A stretch of 49,697 nt of DNA, from assembly GCF_004359215.1 (NCBI RefSeq), contig NC_090613.1:7091181-7140877 (forward strand), written 5' to 3'. This document shows positions 40,880 to 49,697 of the stretch, one piece after another. The position numbers and the translations under genes were made by a program. The stretch is from Bremia lactucae. Lineage: Eukaryota; Oomycota; Peronosporomycetes; Peronosporales; Peronosporaceae. The notes below the pieces were generated by a model. It worked only from the letters and a program-made list of their open reading frames with translations, had not been told where the DNA came from and ran no database searches. Within the stretch, counting starts at the first letter, position 1. Each line of letters begins with the position of its first letter.

Positions 40880-41570
40880 GTTTAAGGCAGTCGGAGGCGG
40901 CTCTCTTTTAGGATGGTTCGTCGAATTAGATGACGCCATTGAAGATCGCCGCATCAATGATGATGCAACGAAAGTACAATTTGGCATTTACAACTTAGCC
41001 GGACGCGCCAAAATCTTGAGCTTAGGGCTTTAGGTTCACGACGCATTGGTTATTAGGTCTTAAGACCTGGCTCAGGCAAACATTTAAGCTGCCACGTGCG
41101 GAATTCAGAACTCAAGGTGAAGTCCTGGATTTGAAGCAGAGCAAGCGTAACCTTCAAGCTTATGCACACGCTATCAGCATACTCGATACCTGGTCAGTTC
41201 TATCGTGAGCCATTTAATTGATATACAAACACAGGTAACTGTGTTTAATAAAGATCTTGCAGACGGTTCTGGTAAGACTGACCTGCTCAGGCTTGAACTA
41301 GAGTCGCTCGACCAAGCGATCTCAGTAACGAAACAGTAGGCCTTCGGCCTAAAACAGATTTTCGTCCACTCTGAAGCTTATCGTCTACCGAGACAATAAG
41401 AAACGGGAGTTCTAGAACCTATGGACCTCTCGTTTGTGGGGAACGAGAAACCTCGCTCTTCAAGTCACAAACGATTGCAACAATGCAATCGTTATCAGAA
41501 GGCGGGCCAGTACGCCTATGACTGTAATGCTCCAAGTCCAGTACATTGTGTGTAACTACCCCAGGTGATG
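40880..41570 (+). pseudogene. G5 gag
   Basis: Reads GGGSLLGWFVELDDAIEDRR, TKVQFGIYNLAGRAKIL, then TRYLVSSIVSHLIDIQTQVT and LLRLELESLDQAISVTKQ, with stops between. From 41419 the text around CNRYQKAGQYAYDC looks like a damaged zinc knuckle. Homologous to G4 gag. Confidence 0.72.
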
Positions 41571-41599
41571 AGGTTAACCTCATCACCTTGAAAATTATA

Positions 41600-42430
41600 G
41601 TGACAATAAAATTGCCACTAAAGTCTCTAGTCAATTGTAAGGCGTCGAACAATTTCATTCGACGTCAATCACTACAAAACAGGTTTAAATTCATTGAGCG
41701 CCATATCCCTCTAACGAGAATGACATGCGCCTAGCAACAGGCGCATCTATAATAGTAAATAAATGTCAAGTTGGTATTTAATACACGCTTAAGGGTAAGC
41801 AGTACGATGATAATTTTATCGTACTAGATTAAATGACAAATTTGATATCATCCTAGGATCGCCATCGTTCAAAAATTACGAGGCATGCATAAATCGGCAA
41901 CATGAAGCCGCGACAATGCCTGCCTCTCGTTCATTGGAGGATCTCGCTGTGGTCGCGCAACGACAGCTTGATGCAGTTGAGGAGGATACTCTTCAAATAA
42001 AACTTGAGGGAATAAGTCCCCAAGAATCTTCTGGAAAGGTCTCCAAGAATCAGTGGTCAAAGGTTACCATTTACATTTATGAATAAGCTCGAAAAAGGGA
42101 ACTGATGCATTAAATATATTAGTAAATAATGGTTCAAGTAGAGGAGCTTATACACTTGATCTGATAGCGCCTCCGAAGTTAACTTCGGAGATAAGTCAAT
42201 TGCCAACGCTAGCACAGATATGGTTCTTGCAGGATCTGTGTGTAGTGGCATGTTCAAGCAGATCTGCGTACTTGTCACAGATGACAAGAACGTGGCCAAT
42301 ATTCGGTTTGCAATGGTATTTCCGGGTTCTCAGCCGATCATCGATGGACGAAAGTGTCCTTGATGAGAGGACTCGGATAGAACGTTTTACGTCCCAATCC
42401 TGGGAGTCTTTAAAGACGATTTCTTTATAA
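41600..42430 (+). pseudogene. G5 retropepsin-like protease and pol linker
   Basis: At about 41627 LVNCKASNNFIRRQSL replaces the VDCGAS of G1: the catalytic Asp is now Asn and Gly is Lys, both by G-to-A changes. ILG/W-type text follows near 41840 with frame changes. 42140-42430 is the linker shared with G1 and G4 (RIERFTSQSWESLK). Confidence 0.72.
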
Positions 42431-42539
42431 GAGGAGTTTATAGAAATTAAGGATGTCTTCCCTGAATCAGCAACGTGCGAATTACCTAACGATAAAGGCA
42501 CTCGACACGAAATCGACCTGATACCAGGCTCGAAATACT

Positions 42540-43879
42540 GTGTAGCCATTGCCTCGCGAGCAAGTATTCCGGTCGCTGAGCAGCGGGTGATGTGTAGGAG
42601 TCAACCCCCTACATAGCTATCCGACCTCCTACGTGCGTAAATTAATAGGAGAGTCGGATTGCGCATGCGCTCAATACATTGAACGCTGCAGCGATACCGG
42701 CTCAAACGCCGATACCACGAAAGGACGCAATCATTTGTGCGATGTATTTTTTCATCAATGGATCTGATGGAACGTTTCTATCTGATCCTTACGCGATAAC
42801 AGAATATTCTGTTTACAGCAGTAAGCACCCCAAGCGAAATGCTATGGGAGATGCCACAGGGGATTAGTAATGCCCCTGCAACATTAAACAGATGTGTAAC
42901 CAATCTGTTGAGATCGGTGCGGGATTTCGCACCGTGCTATTTGAATAACGTCTTCGTTCATAGCAGAGCCATGAGCGGAAAGTCGAACATTAAGTAGATC
43001 GTGCCCACGTCGGAAAGGTTCTTACACTTATGCGTGAGCATAAGTTTGCAAATCTCAAGAAGTGTATATTCGCTGCAAGCAAAATACCGCTTCATGGTGC
43101 ATCGTGGGTAAACACGGTGTACGCCCTGATCCGGAAAAGATCAAGGCGATCACCGACTGGCTTGTGCCAATCGATGTAAAGGGACTTCGAAAGTCAATCG
43201 GCTGAGCAGCGTACTTACGCAAGTAGTCCCGCAATTATGCCGAAATGACAGTACATCTTTCCTTTTTGTTATAGAAAAATGTTAAGTGGTCATGGAACGC
43301 TGATTGGCGGCATTATTTCTTTTGAGAGCATTAAGCAAAGCTTGTTGCAAAATCGGCACTCCCGGCGATAGTGGACCAAGATAGACCATTTCATGTGGTC
43401 TGTGACGCCAGCAGTTTTACAATCGACTGTGCGTTTATGCAATATGACACAGACAGCACATAGCGCATCGTCTACTATCAGTCGCGTCAACTTCAACCAG
43501 CTGAATACAATTGCCGAGTGCATGAAAAGGAACTCCTTGCCATGAAATACGCACTGGCTAAGTTTGGGGTCTTTCACTTAGGAGATAGCCCGTTCATTGT
43601 GTGTACGGGCCATGCGTCGTTACACACGGCCGGAAATAGTCCACACCTCTTGCAAAGAATGGCGAGATGGTTGATTTCTTCGCGAAGTATGACTTCTTCG
43701 TGGAGTATAAACCACGACGAATTAACGTCGTCGCTGATGCTCTTTCGCGCCGGCCCGATTTTGACCCGACTGCGCAAGCGAACAGTGAGCATAAGCCCGC
43801 TATTGCAACAATAAGTGTTCCGTCGTTGACATTACTTGGTGACGTAAAAGAGCTTATCCAGAAGATAAGGCTCATATAA
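42540..43879 (+). pseudogene. G5 reverse transcriptase and RNase H with YLNN active site
   Basis: RT motifs include IPAQTPIPRKDAI, MLWEMPQGISNAPAT-like text at 42839 and FAPCYLNNVFVHSRAM, with YLNN at 42938-42949 where YFDD is expected. RNase H: FHVVCDASSFTIDCAFMQYD, HEKELLAMKYALAKFGVFHL, NVVADALSRRPDFDP. All of this lies in the arm shared with G4 and carries the same damage. Confidence 0.82.
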
Positions 43880-43974
43880 GGGTTGATGGATTATTTTATA
43901 AATCCACCCAACAATCATTGAAATGATTGTCGAAATTGTATCGATCCTCAACATATCGATATACAAAACGCAAT

Positions 43975-45300
43975 GGGTTACTTTATTACACATACATTGC
44001 TGGCAACACACCTCTTATCGTCATCCCCACTCAAATTGAGTTGCGTTTGCGCATCATGTATCAGTGTCATGATGCACCACTTAGTGGTCATTTGTGACGT
44101 AAGAAAAATTATCTCACGATAATTCGCCACATTTTCTGGCACATCAGTATGCGTTTATCAGCAAGTACATACGTGCATTCAAAGTTTGTCAACGATGAAC
44201 TCCAGAGCTTCACCCTGTAACCCTGTACTTAGTTACATCCTCTCTTTGTTCCGTGAGGGTGTTGACAGTCCGTTTTCATGGACTTCGTCTTCGGATTTCC
44301 CGAAGTACCCCACAAGAATAATTCTTATGTTTGTTGATCGTTTCAGCAAGATGAACCAACTTGCTGCAGTACCGGAGTCGATCACAGCCAAAGTTGTGCT
44401 CGTGTCTTTGTTGACACGATATTTCAACTCCATGGGTTACTGCGCGAACTGGTCTTCGATCGAGACCCTAGATTCACGGCGGAATGCTGGCAAACTGTGT
44501 TCGAATTACGAGGAACACAGTTTAAAATGTCAACTTCTGATCATTCTGAAATATATGGTTAGAGGGAGCGCGCAAGCCGTATCCTCGAGGAGATAATTCG
44601 CGGATACGTTCACTCTTTTACGAGCTGGAGAGAGTTCTTGCTGATGGTAGAATTTGTTTTGACGTTTCAGTGCATGCTTCTACAAAGCATACACTGTTTT
44701 TTATAAACGGCTTACGCCATCCACATATAACCACCTAATTTAAGAGTGACTCTTCTTCAAGGGGGGGGGGCTCGCTCGAGCAAAGAGCTCTCTAGCTTTT
44801 GCTCATCTCGCATTGGCCGTAAGGTCACTACGAAGGATACCAATGTTGATTTAATCATGTTGAAGTGAACAAAATCAGTGACAACAAAAATGCTCAAACT
44901 AGAGAGGAGGATGAAATCTCCGTAGTGCGCACCGGTCGCACTGAAAATAAAAATAAAACCGAGTCAGCAGGTATTATCCTGATGGCTAGAGAAGCATTGG
45001 TCCGTTCCGTACAGGATTCCATCGCTGTTGCGGTGGATCGACAGAAACGAAACTCTGACAAAAATTGAAGAGCAAGCATTTTTTATTTTATGTTGATGAT
45101 TTAGTTCTACTGTCTACGGTAAGCCTACCAAAACACGTGGTGACGAATGTGGGCAGTAATATGTTACTGCCCAGGTATATCGGCCGTTTCGTGTATTACA
45201 TCACCAAGGCAATGTGTACACGAACGAGCTGCCTTGTAGTATGCTAACGCATCTTTCGTTTTATATTGGGCATCTCCGCCCGTACCACCAGAACGAGGCT
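43975..45300 (+). pseudogene. G5 integrase and GPY/F-like module
   Basis: Zinc-domain text at 44030-44200 (LRLRIMYQCHDAPLSGH). Core from about 44277 (MDFVFGFPEVPHK), then FVDRFSKMNQLAAVPESI with frame changes. A run of ten G at 44761-44770 lies in the same place as the G run of G1 (3491-3499). From 45090: YVDDLVLLSTVSLPKHVVTN, MLLPRYIGRF, then in a new frame TNELPCSMLTHLSFYIGHLR, the GPY/F-like module. Confidence 0.72.
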
Positions 45301-46968
45301 TTTTCCAATTCCGGATTCTGCCAGGTCAGACAAGGGCATCTGCCATCGCCTGATAGTCCTGAGCCAAAGCGCTATGGTCTCGGGACAAAGTCTAATTTTC
45401 GTGTACCAGATGATCCACTCTTTCCACCAAGGAAGAGATATTCTGACGAGGTATCACCAGCTCATTTTGAAGGGATTGATGTGTTCTTTCGTTCCCCAAT
45501 TGATCAGTCGCGACCTGCGCACTATTTCTCATGTGGTCACGAGAAACATGACCAACCGTCACCGCTAAATCGCCGCGAGGAATCGCTTGTGATCTATGCC
45601 CTCCCTCTAATAGTGAAGGGTGTGATCAAAACCACGATGTTGTTTCGGATTCGTCGAACGAGGCGAACCCGACATTTCCTCTCCCCCTCCACATACATTG
45701 ATGGATTAGAGTGGTAGGAAGCGTTTTCTTGTGGAACGCCTCTCGAACCACCGTGAGGTGAAGGGGGTACGAACGAGTTGTCTCGTTCGTTAGCGAGGGT
45801 ACCCACCCTCGTATGATAGTTGGGAATATCATTCCCAACTGATGATGGACGTTCCGGATCTCGTACGATAGTACGACGAGACCTATCCTCCCCGACAGAG
45901 GGTCCATCAGAGAACGAGCGCTTCTCTGCTCGTCAAAGGATCGGAGGCTCTCAATCTCTCGACGCAGCTCGTAATAGATGAGCGTCCTCCAGTGAGAACT
46001 ATTAAGGGAATATGCTTTCTTGCGGGGATGACCTGCACCCTTGCAATAGCATGAGCATGAGTCCCACGAGAGGCAAGGAATCCCTGCCTCTCTAGACAAG
46101 TGCAACTTATAGCGTGCACCGAGTTCGGTCTGTTTCGCAAGCTACTACGGAAAACATCCAGTTTGTCAAGCTAGGCCTCGGGCCCTATGCTTTGCACATT
46201 CTTAGCAAATGCTTTATAAGCTTGGAACAAAGTTTTGACTTTCTTTGCCCGCTTACAAGTGTACCATCGATGCCCAGAAAGGCATCAATGAAGAATTCCG
46301 TTTCATTCTCACCAGGCTTGTGAAGCCTGGATGAGTTGAATACCGGAATATGGTATCGATCGTTGGTCGTACCAAACGAACGAGCTAGATTACCATTTGA
46401 GGGCAACTAATGCTTCTTTCAGGGAGCGAGCCGTAATGTATTGCGGCCCCTCTCCTGTTGACTCATGTTAGCGGTAACGATGATATGGCTCTCGGAGCAA
46501 TCCTAAGAATCACTCCTTTCCTGGTAGCACCACGAACAGCATTCTTCCAAGAACGTTCACATTATTCCTGGTGACGCATACTAACGTCATCACAGTTATC
46601 GTAGCCCATTGAGTCATCATTAGATAATCCCCACCAAAGAGGTCCGACGAGTCGAACAACCTCGTCAACACCACTTTGGTTGTCACGTTAGAACTTAAAG
46701 GTTTAACGGATTCGACCCTAGGTGATACGGAGGCCTTCATTATAGCCGCTGAGTCAGAATTGGTGTAGCAGGTGAGTTGTCACCGTCAGCTGCAACGGCA
46801 TCTATAGATACCATGTTCCAGTCGCCACCAATGGGAGTAGGAGGTGATGTAGTCCCCACAGTAGACGCATTTGTGTCTACTAAAACATTTGCATTGCTGC
46901 ACGGATCAGTGCAGCTGCTAGCTTTGCGGCCTAATGGGCGACGCGCACGGACTTCTTAGTCGTCATGC
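45290..46968 (-). pseudogene. G5 antisense ORF (aORF)
   Basis: Starts near ATG 46968 with a basic MTTKKSVRVA, followed by an AAKLAAALIRAAMQMF helix, an acidic block (SNDDSMGYDNCDDVSMRHQE), FNSSRLHKPGENETEFFIDA (46185-46406), a long charged block (YYELRREIESLRSFDEQRSA) and finally the coiled coil HQSLQNELVIPRQNISSLVE, RVDHLVHEN. It runs from just inside the 3' LTR, back over the chromodomain, to the GPY/F-like module. Many stops and shifts. Same order as in G4; function not recognised. Confidence 0.58.
45740..45889 (+). pseudogene. G5 chromodomain with two stop codons
   Basis: Frame from 45740 gives LSNHREVKGVRTSCLVR, stop, RGYPPSYDSWEYHSQLMMDV, PDLVR, stop, YDETYP. It aligns with the intact chromodomain of G1 (YLVRWRGYPPSHDSWEP). 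Both stops could come from one base change (TGG to TAG, CAG to TAG). The opposite strand is aORF. Confidence 0.8.
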
Positions 46969-47099
46969 GCAAACAAATTGATTTCTGAGCAAAAATCAAT
47001 AATGCGACAAATTGGAATTTTAATTAAAGAAAATAATAATGCAAAATTACAGGGAAGGACATAAAATTATTCATTTCACCCCTAATTAGTCGGAGATGA

Positions 47100-47545
47100 T
47101 GTAACGGGGTGTCCGTTACATAAGTATTGCTTCCTAAAAAGGTAATAATTAATATAATGTATAATGAAAGGAAATATGCAAAGAAGTACAGATAATTATC
47201 GTTATTAACTATTGGACTTAACAGTTTTAATATTACCAAATCTGGCAATATTGATGCAGTAAGACATTAGTTCTATTAATTGGTTGGATTAGAATGAAGT
47301 AAATCTCTTCAATTATTAAACGAAATGATTGTGCGGTACGCAAGGAGGCGCCATAATAGTTTGTTATTACTATAATAAGTTTAGTAGTAGATAGAAGATC
47401 GGTACGGATGAAACTACTGATAATACATTAGAACAGCATCACTTTTTTCGATTCTAAAGCCTTAGTCTAGACCCTTCGAGCTAAGCCCCCTTAGCTTCAT
47501 AAAAACCTTCCTCTGTAAACTTGTGTACGTAAAGTTTCGAGGAAC
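47100..47545 (+). repeat. G5 3' LTR (LTR-B), truncated by G6
   Basis: Begins TGTAACGGGGTGTCCGTTAC and follows the 5' LTR through ATTGTGCGGTACGCAAGGAG to TTTCGAGGAAC at 47545, where G6 begins. The distal part is expected beyond the window. Confidence 0.75.
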
Positions 47546-48068
47546 TGCTGCAGGCGGGCGCGTCGTAATGCGGCCACGCTCTACGTAGATACACACCCTA
47601 GCACAGAGAGGAAGCGGTGTAACCAGCTTCTCTTGCGTGCAGTGGGTTGTGGTGGGCGCGTTAGCGACCTAACCCAACCTACTAAGTACTTTGGTTAAGC
47701 GTCGTCACGGGAGCGATAATCCCGCTCCTCGTGCACGCTTATCAAGTAGGAAGTTGTTTTCAGACTGATTTATATTTAATCGTATTAAATATAAATACCA
47801 ATTCTAACCAATAAAAGTGTCATCTCTATAGATAACACTTAATATGTATTGCGAGCGTATCTTTCTAGATACCTCGCGTAACGGATGACGCTGGGCGTCA
47901 TCCCTCCTAATGTAAATGCACCCATGTGCATCACATACCCAAGGGTTGGGCATAAATAATAACCGCTGGGTCTAAATACCAATTATTTAGTAATTGACCA
48001 TCCCCTTAAGTACACCAAGTGTACTTAACGGGGACTGTATAACATTAGGGCAACTGGAGCCCGTTACA
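47546..48068 (-). repeat. G6 3' LTR with purine tract at 48069-48079
   Basis: 523 bp, in element orientation TGTAACGGGCTCCAGTTGCC to CCGCCTGCAGCA. On the minus strand GAATGGGGTGG directly precedes it, a polypurine tract as in G3 (ATGGGGGAGGG). This fixes the element orientation as minus, extending to the right. The left boundary is set by the TG/CA ends and the break in the G5 LTR. Confidence 0.7.
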
Positions 48069-48200
48069 CCACCCCATTCTTCAAGAAAAAGCTTACATTC
48101 AAAATTCATCAAAGAGGAAGGAGGATCTTCGAGCTGCTTCACGCGCCGTTAGTTCTCTCACTCCCTCTTGCGATCTGTGTTTTCATACACGGCGCCAAAG

Positions 48201-49697
48201 ATGCCACCTAAAAGGGGCCACGTTGGTAAGTCGTCTGCGAGGACGCCCACTCAACCTCACACTAAGCGCACGCGCCGCGTTAATTCGCCGGCCGCGTTCA
48301 ATGCCTTAGTCGAAACGCGACAGCAACTGCTGCTGTCGCGTTAGCGGGGCTAAAGGATCCATCCCACTGAACAGTGAGGATGCTGATCCGTCGCTCACTG
48401 TCGACTACAATGAGTCGACACCGTTGCCGTCACCTCATAGTAGTGATGCGGACAACGAGCTCATGAGGAAGGACGATGGCGCATTATTGCCCATCCAAAC
48501 TTCTCTTATGGCTCACAACATGGAGCCAGCAGCATTTTCGAATGCAGTCTCGTCGTCTGCGCCGGATAGCGCAGCGACCATTAATGAAAGCGCTGTCCAT
48601 AAAGGCGCAGCCGCTTCTCCATTGGGTATAACCACAACGCCTTATGCTCAGACCATAATTCATAATGGTTCTGACATCGAGGATTCGGAGCCTAAAGCTC
48701 CGCCGACGACACGTGAACGTGCTCAGTCGGTGTCACAAGCCAGTCGTTTAGAACGTGGCTATTTGACGGGTGGCATTCCAAAGATGCCCCCTCCATCTAA
48801 ATGGCCTCGTTTAGACGGGCCAAGAGCGTCGCTCCTAGAGCGCGCTCTTGTAGACGCACATAATTATTATGGCGTCTTTAATCATGGAGGGCTCAGGAAA
48901 AACGCTTGGGCGTAATTTCCGATCCCGGTCGTGTTGCGTTCAAATGAAACGCCCGACCAATACGAGGCGGAATTCCTGCGCCGTATTCATCCGCATTCCG
49001 ATGCAATGAAAGAGCGGTCGCAGCGAATTAATTTCGCCCGCTTGCGTGTGAAAGAAAGCATGGGCGGTACTGTACTCCCTGTTTCTCCTCACAAGGCTAC
49101 TTCTGCTAGTCCATTTGAGACTAGCGAAGTAGCCTCAGCTGGTACTCCTTTTCATGGGCAGCCACCAAGCCGGGCACATCAGTACGTAGGGTATCGATCG
49201 GTTCCCAAAAGTCAAAATGCTTCGGGTAACCTTTCCGTTGGACGAGGATCTGATACCCTTGCGTCACAGAGCGGTGGGCAAGCAACCTTCCGACAAGGAA
49301 GCGTTGATTTCCACCCGCATCCATCAGTGCAGGTGGCGCCCGATAAGAGCGGCGATCTCGCCCACCTAATCGCGGCTGCCTTGCCTTCGTCCGTTCAGTC
49401 TCAGGCGTTTAACGCTGCTGAACGACTTATTACGGATCTCGAGAGTCAAGTCTCACGACTGACCTCGGATCTCGTTGATGTCCGAGCGAAGGCTCGTCAG
49501 GGTTATGAACGCCTGAAGACTCGCTTGGACCTTTTCGAACGGATAATGCTGAGGGATCCGCGTTACTCGCGTGATGTCCCTCGCTCTCCAAGTCCTGTTC
49601 GTGGAGGGAGGAATCGGTCTGATAGCTTTTCGCCTTCACCGTCCCCCTCACCCGAACGACGCTCGACTCACAGTCGGCGTCACCATCGGTCTCCTTA
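48201..49697 (+). CDS. G6 antisense ORF (aORF), open to the window end
   Basis: ATG at 48201, 132 bases inside the LTR edge, starts a basic segment (MPPKRGHVGKSSARTPTQPH, TKRTRRVNSPAAFNALVETR). A frameshift near 48335 moves to the frame of 48361-49697, which is open except for one TAA at 48913-48915. Central motif FPIPVVLRSNETPDQYEAEF, LRRIHPHSDAMKERSQRINF; then a Ser/Gly/Gln-rich spacer opposite the chromodomain; then a coiled coil AERLITDLESQVSRLTSDLV, ARQGYERLKTRLDLFER, LRDPRYSRDV; then a Ser/Pro/Arg-rich tail running off the window. Capsid-like function is possible but not shown. Confidence 0.7.
49121..49324 (-). CDS. G6 integrase chromodomain
   Basis: Minus strand, stop at 49121: FLVGRLLAHRSVTQGYQIL, VQRKGYPKHFDFWEPIDTLR, TDVPGLVAAHEKEYQ. 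Matches the chromodomain pattern YxxxKWxGYPxxxxTWEPxxxL, with Gln-Arg-Lys in place of Lys-Trp-Arg. It is the C-terminal end of pol. It lies wholly within the aORF on the other strand and both frames are open across the overlap. Confidence 0.8.
   Translation of the reverse strand: MDAGGNQRFLVGRLLAHRSVTQGYQILVQRKGYPKHFDFWEPIDTLRTDVPGLVAAHEKEYQLRLLR

Larger units (their letters stand above)
39871..47545 (+). mobile_element. G5: degenerate Ty3/Gypsy chromovirus, head-to-head with G4
   Basis: Order: LTR-B, PBS, gag, protease, linker, RT, RNase H, integrase, GPY/F-like module, chromodomain (plus); aORF (minus); LTR-B (47100-47545, cut by G6). Both LTRs belong to the same family. All coding parts are broken. 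The target duplication cannot be tested because the 3' LTR end lies beyond the inserted G6. Confidence 0.85.
47546..49697 (-). mobile_element. G6: Ty3/Gypsy chromovirus, 3' end only
   Basis: 3' LTR, purine tract, aORF (plus) and the chromodomain end of pol (minus); the rest lies beyond the window. Best-preserved aORF in the window. The insertion interrupts the G5 3' LTR, so G6 is younger than G5. Confidence 0.75.

Noticed and set aside
45214..45717. 167-residue plus-strand frame after the G5 GPY/F-like module as an envelope gene
   Set aside because: Its start is the integrase C-terminus; the rest lacks a signal peptide or membrane segment and is explained as the pol linker opposite aORF.
1..49697. 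CRISPR arrays, bacterial operons, riboswitches, rRNA
   Set aside because: No regularly spaced short repeats, Shine-Dalgarno-linked genes or rRNA text were seen; the window is eukaryotic.

Overview
The window looks like a gene-poor, repeat-rich stretch of an oomycete nuclear genome (Phytophthora or downy-mildew type). This is inferred from the Ty3/Gypsy chromovirus families, the pogo/Tc5-like transposase debris and one short-intron gene; there is no rRNA or marker gene to prove it. Only one likely host gene is visible: a RidA/YjgF-like protein at 23054-23626 with one 54-bp intron. Almost everything else is transposon sequence in several layers of nesting.

Layout. 1-4507: degenerate Gypsy element G1 (+), whose RNase H segment (2232-2747) is flipped in place. 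4685-4845: LTR fragment. 5060-5545: solo LTR with a perfect target duplication TGTAC. 6100-8640: scraps of Gypsy RT, Gypsy integrase and a pogo/Tc5-like transposase. 9050-10137 and 10556-22422: two copies, in opposite orientation, of a roughly 1.1-kb element with long terminal inverted repeats. The second copy was split by Gypsy element G2 (10704-21386, minus) and also carries a tRNA-derived SINE (21740-21930). G2 has perfect 5-bp target duplications and equal 248-bp LTRs. Its gag-pol is present twice in tandem, and a single N at 16318 marks the joint, so the duplication is probably an assembly error.

23920-39724: Gypsy element G4 (minus), split by the nested element G3 (24811-32872, minus, both LTRs present). 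39871-47545: Gypsy element G5 (+), head-to-head with G4. G4 and G5 share 1934-bp inverted arms (35119-37052 and 42187-44120) that are almost identical, while the sequence on either side is much more diverged. 47546-end: Gypsy element G6 (minus), cutting into the 3' LTR of G5.

The most interesting signal is an extra reading frame on the strand opposite to gag-pol, between the end of pol and the 3' LTR. I call it aORF. It is seen in G3, G4, G5 and G6, and a C-terminal piece is seen in G1. It has a basic N-terminus, a central IPxVL...NET-like motif and a C-terminal coiled coil. Its coding region lies directly opposite the integrase chromodomain of pol, so both strands appear to have been coding. 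In G6 the aORF is open to the window end apart from one stop and one frameshift. In G3 it keeps one frame over about 1.15 kb with stops but no frameshift. I do not recognise the protein. No element looks autonomous: catalytic residues are lost (YFDD to YLNN in G4 and G5) or frames are broken (G1, G2, G3).
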